Below, piece by piece: positions 42,901 through 53,277 of a stretch of 64,000 nucleotides of DNA. The notes beneath the pieces are model-generated. The model saw only the letters and a list, made by a program, of their open reading frames with translations. It had not been told where the DNA came from and made no database searches. How positions within the stretch are numbered: the first letter of the stretch is position 1; each line of letters starts with the position of its first letter. The stretch is from Pectinophora gossypiella (lineage: Eukaryota; Arthropoda; Insecta; Lepidoptera; Gelechiidae), in contig NC_065407.1 in assembly GCF_024362695.1 (NCBI RefSeq), forward strand, positions 868,001 to 932,000. The letters run 5' to 3'. A program made the position numbers and the translations under genes.

Positions 42901-43877
42901 CAAGTCGCTGGATCTATCCACCCCTGGCCGCCTCTTAATATGAGAGCAATCAGTACTTCACTGCAGTCTGTCCTAGTACCGCGTACCATTTAGTAGGAGC
43001 CAGTGCTTGGAAATTGCATCCAGCCACGTGGTATTAAATTTTTCAGTAAATCGGAAACAGGTTGTGATAGTGAGATTAAACTCAGCACAGAGTATAAGCA
43101 TATTAAGACTTTTTCAAAGCTATTTGTTTCTTTTATTGCCCGCATTCAGTTGGTGACAGTCATCTGTCATCCGCCATCATACGCGGTTTACCATATACTT
43201 AAAAAGTCGAATTAAGCATGTGTAACAATCTTTATGGTTATATTCTAGATCCTGATTCTTAATGAAATCGATTTACTCATTATATCCGCCGTGATTTTTC
43301 CTAATATTGTAAGGTACAAATATCTGTAAATGCCTTGCCCGACTAAAATCTCTCCCAGGAAAAACGGCTTAAGGACCGACTTTATTTCCGATCTTACTAA
43401 TATTTGGATTTCATACAATTGAAATTAGTAGCGGATGGTCACTTCAGATATTTTCCTTCCCTGTCATATAACCTTTTATGGAGGTTAAGCTGATTTGCCT
43501 CTAGTCTTCTTTTTTTAAGAAGTCGTTTAACTCATTTAGCTTTAGTCAAACTAATAAGTGAGAGGTCTCTTAAAGCATTTTGCTTTTAGCCAATATTTGG
43601 CTCTAATGGATATCAACCGTTTTTCCTTCAACTGTAATTTAGTTCAATTGAGGCATTTTGTATTAAGCGACTTCTAAAATCTATAACTGATGTGTTTTTC
43701 GAACCAAACAAATACAGAATTGTGCAACGTTTAATTTAAAATAATTCTTAGCATTTTGAACACTTTTGATTCAGTAGTTTTTTTTATATGAATTTTTTTC
43801 GAAAAAATAAAACTTTAAATGGCTCTCCTGTAAAGTTCACAAAATGTCGCTTAAACCCATTTGCCTTTCAACCCTCG
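39975..43877. mobile_element. 3.9-kb terminal-inverted-repeat element inserted in MITE H
   Basis: The left end CGAGGGTTGAAAGGCAAAAG is repeated inverted at the right end with one mismatch over about 38 bp (through AAGCGACATTTTG). ATAT occurs at 39971-39974 and 43878-43881, while uninterrupted MITE H copies have a single ATAT, so this is a 4-bp target duplication. Degenerate copies of the terminal motif recur in the outer 500 bp on both sides. No transposase was recognised. The interior is mostly a decayed RTE-type retrotransposon on the minus strand. Superfamily unassigned. Confidence 0.9.
40790..43200 (-). pseudogene. Decayed RTE-type non-LTR retrotransposon (endonuclease-RT)
   Basis: Blocks in the expected order on the minus strand show an almost complete but ruined ORF. 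At about 43130-42990 there is AEFNLTITTCFRFTEK, then TTWLDAISKHWLLLN, like the endonuclease 'TTWMHPRSKHWHLIDY' block. At 42430-42242 QTLKRVSIYNKEKTQRLTDQ leads into HFNDVLN. At about 42200 KIPSELYN is like the first RT block. At about 41740-41590 AKQGYVITHG and SLFSLYIA are like the 'GVKQGCVLAPTLFSL' block. At 41230-40980 come FGIEALIIKHHLRWCGHVMR and GGQYLRYKDVLKRNH, the usual C-terminus. Stops and frameshifts occur throughout, so the longest remaining ORFs are 69 to 119 codons. Assignment to RTE rests on block order and motifs. Confidence 0.8.
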
Positions 43878-43881
43878 ATAT

Positions 43882-44004
43882 GTATACACTTTGGTACCAT
43901 GTCACATTAACTTTTTTGTCAAATTGAACTGTAAGTCTCACTAAATGTCACATATGTTAGTGCGACAGAGTCCTAAAGTGGGTACATTATATTGCTCATG
44001 ACTG
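43882..44004. mobile_element. MITE H, copy 6, right part
   Basis: It resumes after the duplicated ATAT with GTATACACTTTGGTACC and ends TGCTCATGACTG with TA at 44005-44006. Confidence 0.9.
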
Positions 44005-44034
44005 TACAAGTATGTACAGGCAGCCATAAGAGTA

Positions 44035-44253
44035 CGTATCGTTGTTAGTGATATCGTAACGAATACTGAAGGAGAACATTCGGACCACGATGAAAGTTGA
44101 TATCAAGTAGAACTTTCTGTTGGAAAATTCATGAAAATTTTAGTGTTTTTTTTTAATCATTCTGCGACGGAAAACTCCACTTGATATGAACTCAGAACCA
44201 TGGTCTGATTCGTCCCTCAAAGTTTTCGTTACGATGTCAATGACACCCTGTAT
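44035..44253. mobile_element. MITE G copy
   Basis: Both arms are present: GTTAGTGATATCGTAACG and GTTACGATGTCAATGACACC. The loop is AT-rich. Confidence 0.82.
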
Positions 44254-44608
44254 GTATGTATAGCAATCTGGTTTTCATTACTAAAGGCCAAAGACAAAGG
44301 CTGTCTGACGTCAGCAGTGAATGGCCGACTGTGTGTGACGAATTAATAAAGAAAGGCATACGTGCATATTCAAAACAAAATGTGTAGGTGGCGGGGATTG
44401 CGTGTAAACTGAAATTGAAGTGGGCCGGTGAAATGCACGCGGCAAAAGGCGTCAAAGGCTTTATTCACAGCCATCGACACGTAACGCCATCAGGCTGCCC
44501 GCTTCTGTGAAATCAAAAACACTCGCCATACCGCCGGTTGACATTTTTTACACCCTCAATCTAATTATTATTTGCTGTGTAATTTATTTTTTGTGTTTTG
44601 TGTGTGCT
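44254..44608. other. Intergenic stretch, no feature recognised
   Basis: No similarity to the families described here. Confidence 0.4.
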
Positions 44609-45071
44609 TGTCCCTACGCTGAAGTACGGTAGTGAATGTTGGGTATGGCAGAAGAAGCATGAAAGTAGGATAAATGCCGTAAAATGAGGTCTGCGTAGCA
44701 TCTGCGGTGTGAAGTTGAGTGATAGCGTGAGAAACAGTGTGATTAGACAGAGATGTGGTGTAAAAGACGATATAGTGACTAGGATTGAGAAGGGAATGTT
44801 AGGTTGGTTTGGACACGTAGAGCGGATGAAGGATAATAGAATTGCAAAAGCGGTATATAAAGCAAAAGTTGATGGTAGGGCTGGCAGAGGAAGACCGAGA
44901 AGGACTTACGATGACCAAATTGGAGATGTCCTTAGAAAAGGTTCAATACGATCTACTCTGAACCGGCGTGCGTGTATGAAGCGATTGATGAATGTGGAGG
45001 AAGCAAGAGAAGTGTGTCAGGATCGAAGCAAATGGAATTCTATAGTCTCTGCTTACCCCGGTGGGAAATAG
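44609..45071 (+). pseudogene. LINE (family N) C-terminus of endonuclease-reverse transcriptase
   Basis: The frame beginning near 44609 reads LKYGSECWVWQKKHESRINA, meets TGA at about 44682-44684, and continues LRSICGVKLSDSVRNSV, MLGWFGHVERMKD, GRGRPRRTYDDQIGDVL and ends at SAYPGGK. This is the conserved C-terminal block that follows the RT domain in many insect endonuclease-reverse transcriptases. The RT catalytic domain is missing. Relative to the expected 'AVxMRSLRS' reading, one codon is lost at the nonsense site. A GTG at 44709 opens the longest clean ORF but is not a real start. The 3' end is GTTTATGTATGTATG, then AT and CT microsatellites. Shorter tails of the same family lie at 36340, 46352 and 63868. 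Confidence 0.85.
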
Positions 45072-45102
45072 GCGTGAGTTTATGTATGTATGTGTACAAT
45101 TA

Positions 45103-45105
<3 letters not shown>

Positions 45106-45143
<38 letters not shown>

Positions 45144-45153
45144 CTCTCTCTCT
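45106..45153. repeat. (TA)n and (TC)n microsatellite
   Basis: About 30 bp of alternating TA is followed by about 16 bp of TC, downstream of the LINE tail and abutting a SINE B 3' end. Confidence 0.95.
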
Positions 45154-45215
45154 CTACTGGGCTTGTGCCCAGCAGTGGGACGTATATAGGCTGTTTATGT
45201 TATGTTATGTAACTC
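45154..45215 (+). mobile_element. SINE B, 3' end
   Basis: GTGCCCAGCAGTGGGACG and GGCTGTTTATGTTATG are intact. Everything upstream is absent. Confidence 0.85.
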
Positions 45216-45277
45216 TCTAAATGCGATAAACTACTTCATCGCCTTATGAAATTAAATCAAATATACTTTATTGCTTT

Positions 45278-45440
45278 TTTCCGACGGCACGTTAAGCCGT
45301 CGGTCCCGGCTATTAGCTGTAAAAACACCCCCACCAACCCGCATTGGAGCAGCGTCGTGGAGTATGCTCCATACCCCCTCCGGCTGAGGCCTGTGCCCAG
45401 CAGTGGGACGTATATAGACTGTCTATGTTATGTTATGTAA
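45278..45440 (+). mobile_element. SINE B, central domain and 3' part
   Basis: It starts in the central domain (GACGGCACGTTAAGCCGTCG), lacks the TTGATTGAGGGG segment and ends GTCTATGTTATGTTATG. Confidence 0.85.
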
Positions 45441-46069
45441 ACTTTATTGCACAGAACTAAACTTCAACAATCAGATATAACACATGAATACAGTACAATT
45501 TGGGCGGCCTTATTGCTCTAGAGAAATTTATTCTAGGCAACGACTACCAGGAAACAAACATTTACAAACAACTTGGCTTTATGGTGAAGACGTAAACGTC
45601 TTTAAAAAAACACGTTCAGATTTCAATTCCCGGTAAAAAGAAAAATACGAGTCACCGTTTTGTTTTCCTTTTTTAATGTACAATAAGGAATTAAAAAGAT
45701 CCACAAGGAACCTTATTAATGTTCTATTGAAACCAATTTATTACTTGAAGTTGGATCACTGGAATCGTCTTGAATGAAGGCTTAAAGTTTCAGTGAGGCT
45801 TCGCCCCCTCTGCGATCAACGTAAATTATGCGTTTGGAAGAAATCTCCAAGGGCTGAATGACGGATAAGGGATGGCGGTTTACAGGCCCCTTAAAAATCG
45901 ACCCCGAATGTTAATTCAGGGATAATGTTATTCAATAGCTGCGCTTGATTTAATTACCGTTGCAAAAAAGAAAAATGTCTAAAGCCCAATTTGATTATCG
46001 CTCCCCGATGTGTTCTTTGTTAATCTGGTCAAAGTTAATACAATTACTGATGCCTCATTTTTTTATAAA
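45441..46069. other. Intergenic stretch, no feature recognised
   Basis: No ORF or repeat of note. Confidence 0.4.
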
Positions 46070-46185
46070 CCGTGATACATCGCATCGCACCATCTAGTCA
46101 CGGGTTCGAATTCCGAGTCGGACTGTAAACCTAGACTTTATCAGTGTTATACATTGTTTTAAGTTTACGCGGTTATTATCATAAC
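46070..46185 (+). mobile_element. tRNA-like SINE head fragment
   Basis: CACGGGTTCGAATTCCGAG is B-box-like and is followed by AAACCTAGACTTTATC. It resembles the SINE F head at 24600 in layout. No body follows, since a MITE begins at 46186. Confidence 0.45.
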
Positions 46186-46328
46186 TAAAACGCATAATAA
46201 CGGGTTCTTACCGCGTTTAAAGCAGGGATATGAGACTCCCGATATTTCGACACTGTTGCAAGTGTCATGATTACGCGATGGTGTCATCTTGCCTTAAACG
46301 CGGTAAGAACCCGTTGTTATGTGTTTTA
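46186..46328. mobile_element. MITE W, 143 bp
   Basis: The arms TAAAACGCATAATAACGGGT and their complement at the right end match for about 38 bp (through TTCTTACCGCGTTTAA). The centre contains CGATATTTCGACACTGTTGC. I have seen this core in many lepidopteran sequences. No target duplication could be fixed. Confidence 0.8.
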
Positions 46329-46351
46329 TCAGTGTTATTACAAAACAAAAA

Positions 46352-46412
46352 TGCAAATGGAATTCTATAGTCTCTGCTTACCCGGTGGGAAATAGGCGTG
46401 AGTTTTTGTATG
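46352..46412 (+). mobile_element. LINE (family N) 3' tail
   Basis: AATGGAATTCTATAGTCTC and GGGAAATAGGCGTGAG match the end of the copy at 45030-45085. It is a very short 5'-truncated insertion. Confidence 0.78.
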
Positions 46413-46680
46413 TACTTACTGAATATTTAACCGCGTTAGATAATTTAAATATCGCTAAAATACAATATGATTCCACTTATAAGCCTGATAACTCGTCTTT
46501 TCTCGCCTTTGAAGATATTTATTCTTCTATTAAAAACTCTTTGAAACAACTGCAAGTATCAGTAGATCAATTGAGATCAACATCAATGGAAAACCGCGTC
46601 TTAAACTGCCGCCGATTAATTTGCCTACGTTTGACGGGGATATTAAAAATTGGCCATTAAAATTTATTGGAGATTAAAAA
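46413..46680 (+). pseudogene. BEL/Pao-type gag fragment
   Basis: The frame reads FEDIYSSIKNSLKQLQ and QVSVDQLRSTSME. A one-base deletion near 46590 then shifts it to PRLKLPPINLPTFDGDIKNW, ending with TAA near 46676. The LPxxxLPTFDGDxxNW block is a hallmark of BEL/Pao Gag N-terminal regions. Only about 85 codons remain, with neither flanking gag nor pol. Confidence 0.72.
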
Positions 46681-46936
46681 TTTTTTTTGTTTGTAATACA
46701 AAACAAAGACTAAAGATAAACTGGGTTTAAAATAATAATCCGCGCTACGAAAGAAGTCGATGGATTTTCATTAAAATAATTGAAATCATCATCATCATTG
46801 TTGAAAACTCTCGGCATATCATGCATCATGCATATCATATCGAGTAAGCTACAGAGGCTGCAAAAAATCGCGAGGAGTGGAAATCTGTAATTCAAGCTCT
46901 ATATCCAGAGGACAAAAGGATTAGAAGAAGAATTAT

Positions 46937-47075
46937 TGACATCATCATCTCCCTAGCATTATCCCGTTTTTCACAAGGTCCGCTTACCTAAACCTGAAGA
47001 TTTGACAGGTCCGGTTTTTTACAGAAGCGACTGCCTGTCTGACCTCGAACCCGTGAAGGGAAAACCACCCCAATA
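46937..47075 (-). mobile_element. Repeat E, partial
   Basis: The complement contains GCGGACCTTGTGAAAAACGG, GACCTGTCAAATCTTCAGG and GTCAGACAGGCAGTCGC, matching 63660-63765. Confidence 0.7.
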
Positions 47076-47094
47076 TAATAATTAATTGGCGAGT

Positions 47095-47208
47095 CATAAT
47101 AACATAACATAAATAGCCTATATACGTCCCACTGCTGGGCACAAGCCTCCCCTCAATCAACCGGAGGGGGAATGGAGCATACTCCACCACGCTGCTCCAC
47201 CATCGGAA
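47095..47208 (-). mobile_element. SINE B, 3' portion
   Basis: The complement of the tail and the GGTTGATTGAGGGGAGG block are nearly intact. It stops inside CTGCTCCAC. Confidence 0.85.
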
Positions 47209-47361
47209 TCATAATAATTTCATGAAAAATCTGCGGCAGTAGTGCCGCGGCGGGACTATTTTTTTTTCTTTATCTTTTAGTCTTCGCTTTGTAAATAAGA
47301 CTGTTAGAGTTTGAATTCATGCTTGGATCCACTGACATACCTTAGATCATATATACGTTAT

Positions 47362-47465
47362 TGATATCACGTGGTTTCCATGATTTGTGCCGGAATACTG
47401 TCAATAGATTTCGTCTCCTATTACCTGGAACTTAAACACAGCTCTTGAACGACGCAAAGCTGACG
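47362..47465 (+). mobile_element. SINE F, middle part
   Basis: GATATCACGTGGTTTCCATG and CCTATTACCTGGAACTTAAA are shared with the copy at 3923. Confidence 0.6.
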
Positions 47466-48483
47466 CCATGTGACCTCTTAAGGTACATTCGGTACGTATA
47501 CCGTAGTGGTGTATTTTCAAGGAATTTCCTAGCAATATTGTAATAAGCGGCTACTAAATCGTTTATTCTGGCTACGAATGGTTTATGGGAGTAATTTTCC
47601 GCGGCTGAAAGGCGTTGTAAGTGATAATTAAATCGCCGTTACTACAGCTGTTGCTGGCGTCACTTCTGCGTTTTAATATTATGCTTCAGTAATACCTAAC
47701 GGGGATATAAGCGGATAGGAAACATATTACTTTGAGGATAACAAAAATAAGGAAGTACTAAATGGGTAAGCTAATAAATTATATATGTTTTTATACTTCA
47801 TTGAATATCTTGTTTAGGTATATTATACTCATTCAGCAGGTATTTTAGAAATAAAGCCGTAATTGTAAAATCATTGTATTTTAAGACTAGTATTTGTAAA
47901 ACTCAAAAGTTTGAATTAATTACAGTAAAATGTACTAAGAAATCAAATAGGAAGGCGTCAAAAGGTTACGGTACCGTAGCACGTAGCGTCTCGCAGCGTG
48001 TAGCAAGCGTAGCGCCGGCTGTCGCTTCCGTAGCAAGTCTGCCTCCTGCTACGCCGCTTACGAATTCTTACTTACTATGAGATAAACAATTTTGTTTTCG
48101 TACAAACCTCTCTGTCAGTATATTTGTAATGAATTTTTGTTCGTTATGTTGTAAAATATAACTGCATATAGGTATATAATATGAAACAGGAAAAACTCCG
48201 AAAAGATTCTAGTCTGTAATGTAATTTAAAATGAAAATATGCTCTGAAACTCAGCTTAATGCTGAAAATAATCTGGGAGAACGTGACTAATCCGCTTACT
48301 AAAAAGGATTCCAAAACTCATTCGGCTGACATAATCGACACGAATTTTTCACGTATATTTCTTTCACTCAGATCCAATTTAATTAAAGCGAGGAACTCGC
48401 GGTTAAAATCCTATTTAAGCCGTTTTTATTACCGGCCGACGGCGAAGACGGTTCCCACGGAAGAATTTGAGCCGAGGATTTGA
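47466..48483. other. Intergenic stretch, no feature recognised
   Basis: The GTAGCGTCTCGCAGCGTGTA region near 47980-48030 contains short GTAGCA/GCGTAGC repeats. No gene similarity. Confidence 0.4.
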
Positions 48484-48580
48484 GCTTTTATCCTTTGCTG
48501 CGTAGCGAGCGATCTCTACGCAAATTGTTTATGTTAGCTCGCGTGTGGCCAATTAGTGAACTGCACATTCATTGCGTCTT
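48484..48580. repeat. Left copy of a long direct repeat flanking SINE A
   Basis: TTAGCTCGCGTGTGGCCAAT, TTAGTGAACTGCA and an upstream CTTTGCTGCG are repeated at 48996-49086. Identity is roughly 75 to 80 percent by eye, higher at the SINE-proximal end. Confidence 0.8.
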
Positions 48581-48995
48581 CAGTGGTCTAGTGGTTAGAG
48601 CGTTAGACTCACGATCCGGAGGCCTTGGATTTGATTCCCAAAGGGGACATATCTAACAAAAAATGTCTTTGTTAGGTTGTCATTAGTTTGGTTATTGTAA
48701 ACTGAAATCACCTGGTTGTTCGAAAAGGAAGGAAAAGAACTTACTTAAGTAAGTACGTAGTCGTCACATTACCCATGTTAAGGTCCTTTTGAGGCTCGAT
48801 AATGAATCGTATGGGATAGACATGTTCAAAAATTCAAAAAAAATATCTTTATTCAGTAGGTAACATAGTTACCCTATGTATATTTTTATCACTGTTACTG
48901 TTGAATGTCGCAATCGTTTGCAACTTGGCCAAGGCCCCAGGGTTGGTGTGGTTGGTCATCGACTTTACAACTACACGAAAAGAAGAAGAATTTGC
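48581..48995 (+). mobile_element. SINE A, diverged full-length copy split by a LINE tail
   Basis: The head (GTGGTCTAGTGGTTAGAGCG) and body run to GGCTCGATAATG. LINE tail sequence follows (about 48825-48914). Then CCCAGGGTTGGTGTGGTTGG and an AAAAGAAGAAGAA tail complete the SINE. The shared central domain is deleted. Confidence 0.75.
48825..48914 (-). mobile_element. LINE 3' end (family P) inside SINE A
   Basis: TTCAAAAATTCAAAAAAAAT and TTTATTCAGTAGGTAACATA match 61935-61985. It is the tail of a minus-strand element with no coding part. Borders approximate. Confidence 0.6.
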
Positions 48996-49086
48996 GCTGT
49001 TATCCCTTGCTGCGTGTTTTGTGCATTTTTTTTTATTTTAGCTCGCGCGTGGCTAATTAGTGAACTGCATTACATTCATGGCGGAT
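48996..49086. repeat. Right copy of the long direct repeat flanking SINE A
   Basis: It begins immediately after the SINE A tail and repeats the sequence that ends immediately before the SINE A head. Confidence 0.8.
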
Positions 49087-52000
49087 GTATTGCCCGCCGC
49101 CATCATAGACATGTCAGGATTTTCAATTGGATTTGTGTTTACGTATTTAACGGGCTTTAGAAATTCGACTAATTGACTATAGTTCTGTTTTTTTTTCTCC
49201 GGTAGGTAGACTTTTATTTGCGGAATGTTTCAACCTTACATCGAGACAACACCATGTCTTTAGTTTATGTATGTATGGCTAATACCTACCGGAAAACATT
49301 TTTGTGCGTTGCACAAAAAACTTGAATCTACCACTATTTTGTCAAAATATGATGTACTGCATACAAGATAATTAAACATAGTTACACAATAAATATTACA
49401 GTATAATTGGCGGCCTTATTGCTCTACAGTAATTTCTTCCAAGCGGTCAGATCTGTTACCTATGTTTAAAGTAAATATTGAGATGTCAGGAATAATAGTT
49501 ACCGAATGCGATTTGTAGCAAACACTCGCTCACCTTAGCCGCTGCCCGGGATCCGCGCTCGGCGCCATTGCCCCGGGGACCGCCGCATGTTTACCCTCAA
49601 TTCGGAAAAGATCCAGCTAATCTCGCCACTCCCGGCGGAGCTCAGATATGCATTCCTACCGCCTCACTCTTCTTGTTATTGAAATTAAATCAATCTTTAC
49701 ATAAAGTACACGATATTGAAGTTCAAGCTGCTCTTTTTTACAAATTGATTGAAAACAGCCAAAGCTACCGTAGCAAATTAAAATGATAAATTGTTTTCTG
49801 GGATTTGTCCGTTGCCCGCGGGCGGCGGCGTCTCGGCTGCGGAGCCGGCGCGGTAATGACCCGCGAGTGCATGCATAATTTACCCGCAAAGAGCTTGTTT
49901 TGTAATATTATTAGTTCGTAATCTCGCCGGGAACAGCCAGTAACATTATTTCCTGCCGGCCTAAATATTAAAATAATTCATTCTCGACGTGCGCAAGCTT
50001 GCGTAAGATTCCTTTCAGGTTCCAAATACGAATTTTAATCAAAACTCGCTGTTCTCGTTTTCCTGTAAGTATATCTAAATAATGAAAGGCACACACTTGA
50101 ATGAATGAACGCTGTGTAAGATTCAAAAGTACAAAAGTTTTCAACCAGAACAGACAACGTAAATCCTTTATTTTCTCTATTACAATGTTTTATATTCGTA
50201 ATTCCATTTGAAACGATGCTATTTCAACTCTACTTAATGTAATGTATTTCGGATTTATTAAAGAGTCATTTGAATATAATAACAATAAAATGGTGGAACT
50301 AATCCGACGAAAGATGGGAGTGAAATAACTGGAGAGTACCAGTCGGAGTTTGCAATGATAATTTAATCAGGCTGTAAGCGGGCCGACTGTAGGCGACCGG
50401 TCATAAAGTAACCCGCTCGATTGTACTTACATGAATATCGTTATATTATATTGGACATTTCGACAGAAACATTCACTTGGATTTAATTAAATAAATTGCA
50501 ACATTTAACAGACAAGGAATTTCAAAAGAATCCCACGAATTTTGTACCAACTTCGCATTTGACTGAACGTTTACTTATGTATAATGTAGAGTCGAATCGC
50601 AGTTACTAGTCTAGACAAAGGCCGTAAATTTTGAGCAGTAGTTGGTCGGGTATTGGGTTGGGCTCAGAGCACGTACCGTATAAAGGGAATGATTAACCTG
50701 AGCAAACCGGTAATCACGTGACGTGGAGTGTCAACAGCCGGAGATGCGACGCATTCACCGCCAACTGGCGGCCGCTTGCACTGCACACAAGTTGTGTCCT
50801 CATTCACCGGAGTTAAACACATACTTACCGGAGGATTGCATGGAATTTTAAATGAGAGGCAACATTGCACTGTGTGTGGACAGAACGCGACATAATTTAA
50901 TAAGTTGAAGATTATGTTCGAGCTGGTTGAGTTCGCGTAAATTGAGTTATATTATTTAATAGTTACGTGCTATGCTAGCGTGCATACTTAAAAGTAAAAT
51001 CCTTAAGCTAAACATACAATTTTGTTTACAAACGTTTGCTTCACGAAACTTGAGACAGAAGTAGTTTAAGAGAGCAAAAGTCAAAGTAAGTGTAACTGAA
51101 AAGTGGTCGTAATAAGTCGGGACAGGGTTAAGATTGCTCCGGCGAGTGCATTAGCCACGAGACAATTGAATTAAAACAACGATATCCGTCGAGTTGGCAC
51201 GGCACCAATTAACTATCAATGCCACAATTGAGTTACCGGCCACAATTTACGCTTTTAGCTGAAAATGACTTCATTGATGGTCTATTCAATTCCATCGTGG
51301 CTATTGGCACCCTTGAATCATCCGGTTGACCTGAATCGAACATTCTAAAAGCGATATCATAGTTTAATTGAATATAGCCTTCAATTTCCACGAAAACAGA
51401 TGTACTTTTATCCGAAAGAACCTTTGCAGTGGTAGTAAATGTACCGGTTAATTATTGAATTTTATCGCTACTGCACGGCAAAAGGTATAATCGTGAAATT
51501 TTAATATTCTCTCGTATTGTCTAGTGAGCGGCTAATTCGCAGACAGGGCAGGGTTGGCGAATTCTCGCGTTTGTTTTCATTTGTAGCGGGTGACAGCGTG
51601 GCAGCGCGGCGGCGCGAAGGAAGCGGGCTCTCGGGCTCCGGGGCCGACGCCCGGCGTGTCGAGTGCAGGTGATAAATCGCACCGCGCCATCACTTTTTAC
51701 TAACGAGACAAGGTGTCGTGCTACAAACATATTCAAGGAACGATTGTTAGCGGCGTGTCGACATGTTTTTGTCGGTTTTGCATAGGGCAGGGCAAAACTT
51801 TGATGGCGCTCGGGGACCGGAATGTTTTCCGTCCGATTTCGGGGTTGGAGATTTTTCAGCGCGGTTCAGTAGGCGCCGTGTCGTACAACTGCACCGATGA
51901 CAATAAATATCGGGCGCGGCGAGCCGTGAAATCGAATAGGCTCCGTCTGTGAGCGCTTTACAATCAGCAGCCGCCCGCGCCGACTCCACGCCGCGTCGGC

Positions 52001-52232
52001 GCGCCGACCGTATAACTTACTCCCCATCCCTTGCATATTAACGCGTTTTGACGATTTCATTCGCACTACAATTACTTTTGTTGCCAAATTTCTCTACTAT
52101 CTACATGCAAGTGTTCCACATGATAAGACAACGAGCACATACAACAGACCACAGGACACAGAAATAAGGATAAACAAACACAGGTACGACGGGCGGGTTT
52201 ATTACTCATACAATTGAAGAAAAAGTGATTAA
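49087..52232. other. Low-repeat intergenic region with GC-rich patches
   Basis: About 3.1 kb is nearly free of the repeat families seen elsewhere. GC-rich patches occur at about 49545-49585, 49805-49870, 51590-51680 and 51960-52010. Overlapping ORFs up to 80 codons lie on both strands in these patches, and none matches a protein family. Regulatory DNA is possible. Confidence 0.4.
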
Positions 52233-52303
52233 CCTTTCAAATGCAGATCTCGATCAGACACAATGTAAAATTTATCGTGTCTGGTATCTCGGCAGATGAG
52301 AGG
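52233..52303. mobile_element. Mini-MITE S, copy 2, flanked by TTAA
   Basis: The ends CCTTTCAAATGC and the complement of CCTCTCATCTGCC are flanked by TTAA at 52229-52232 and 52304-52307. The core ATGTAAAATTTATCGTGTC matches the copy at 35589. Confidence 0.82.
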
Positions 52304-52307
52304 TTAA

Positions 52308-52674
52308 GATCTTTCGTAAGACAATTAAGTATAGTCTATATGTTAGCTTAGTAACTTATTACGGTTACTTATTTGGTAGTTAGTAAGACTGTTTGTGGAA
52401 GAAAATAAATGTATTTTTTTGTTTTTTATTACGCTAAATACATTCGCATAAGGTATACGTACCTACGTGTAGTCGCAGTTGTACGTTTTCGCGTGCTTTC
52501 AAAGATATTTGAATAATTAAAGGCTGTGACACGTTTACTCGGTGCCTACAGTAAGAAGGTATCTCAATAATACATTTTAAACATTCGCACGCAGAGTGCG
52601 GGAGTAATTTGCGGTGGTGAGTACCCGTGCCCCTCCGCCCGCTCCCCCCGCCCCGCCGTCCCCTGACGCGTGTT
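52308..52674. other. Intergenic stretch with a GC-rich patch
   Basis: CCCCGCCCCGCCG-type sequence is at 52630-52665. No coding similarity. Confidence 0.4.
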
Positions 52675-52737
52675 CGATTAGAGCACAAGTAATTCCGGAA
52701 AGGAAATTGAAATCTTAAAGCAATGCCCCACGGACTT
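52675..52737 (+). repeat. 63-bp non-coding block shared with 57392-57453
   Basis: CGATTAGAGCACAAGTAATT and GCAATGCCCCACGGACTT align with the second block with about 10 differences. There is no ORF and no tRNA or MITE-end signature. Confidence 0.65.
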
Positions 52738-52990
52738 TATATTTGTAGCACTGAGCAACTAGCAAAACAGAACAAAACAGAACTTTCAATTTACGTGTGG
52801 AGGGTACTCTATCAATTATCAGAGCGCTGGCTGAGAGCTATGAGATTTGAAATTGTTTTCTTTTATAATTTAGTTTAATTATAAATGAAATGTGTTGTTA
52901 GTTATACGCAGTAGAAAGCAGAGTGAAGAGTTTTTGGAATTTGTTATTTTTTTGGTTTGGTTAATTTTAAAAGATACGCCATAATCCTTT

Positions 52991-53080
52991 ATGGTTTTTT
53001 TATGGGGTGGGCAGAGTCAGAAGTAATCAGAAGACAACTTGCATCCACTATTAATATTATGATGATATCCTAAGTCCCAT
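52991..53080 (+). repeat. Repeat U, copy 2
   Basis: GGGGTGGGCAGAGTCAGAAG and ACAACTTGCATCCACTATTA match 14194-14292. Confidence 0.5.
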
Positions 53081-53277
53081 TGTCCCATCATGTTTATTGG
53101 TTTGTCACTTTTTTCACGAGTATGTTTATATAAATTCATTGAAAATTTAAGAGTTAGGCTCTTGTCATAAATATAAATTACATACAAACACATAAACAAT
53201 ATACCTACACACAACTTCTCATACACATCAATACACACACATATAAATTAATAGATATAATTTAATGTACATAATAC

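Noticed and set aside
46855..46925. Short coding match (NREEWKSVIQALYP) as another RT C-terminus
   Set aside because: Only about 25 residues look plausible, with stops on both sides; too little to call.
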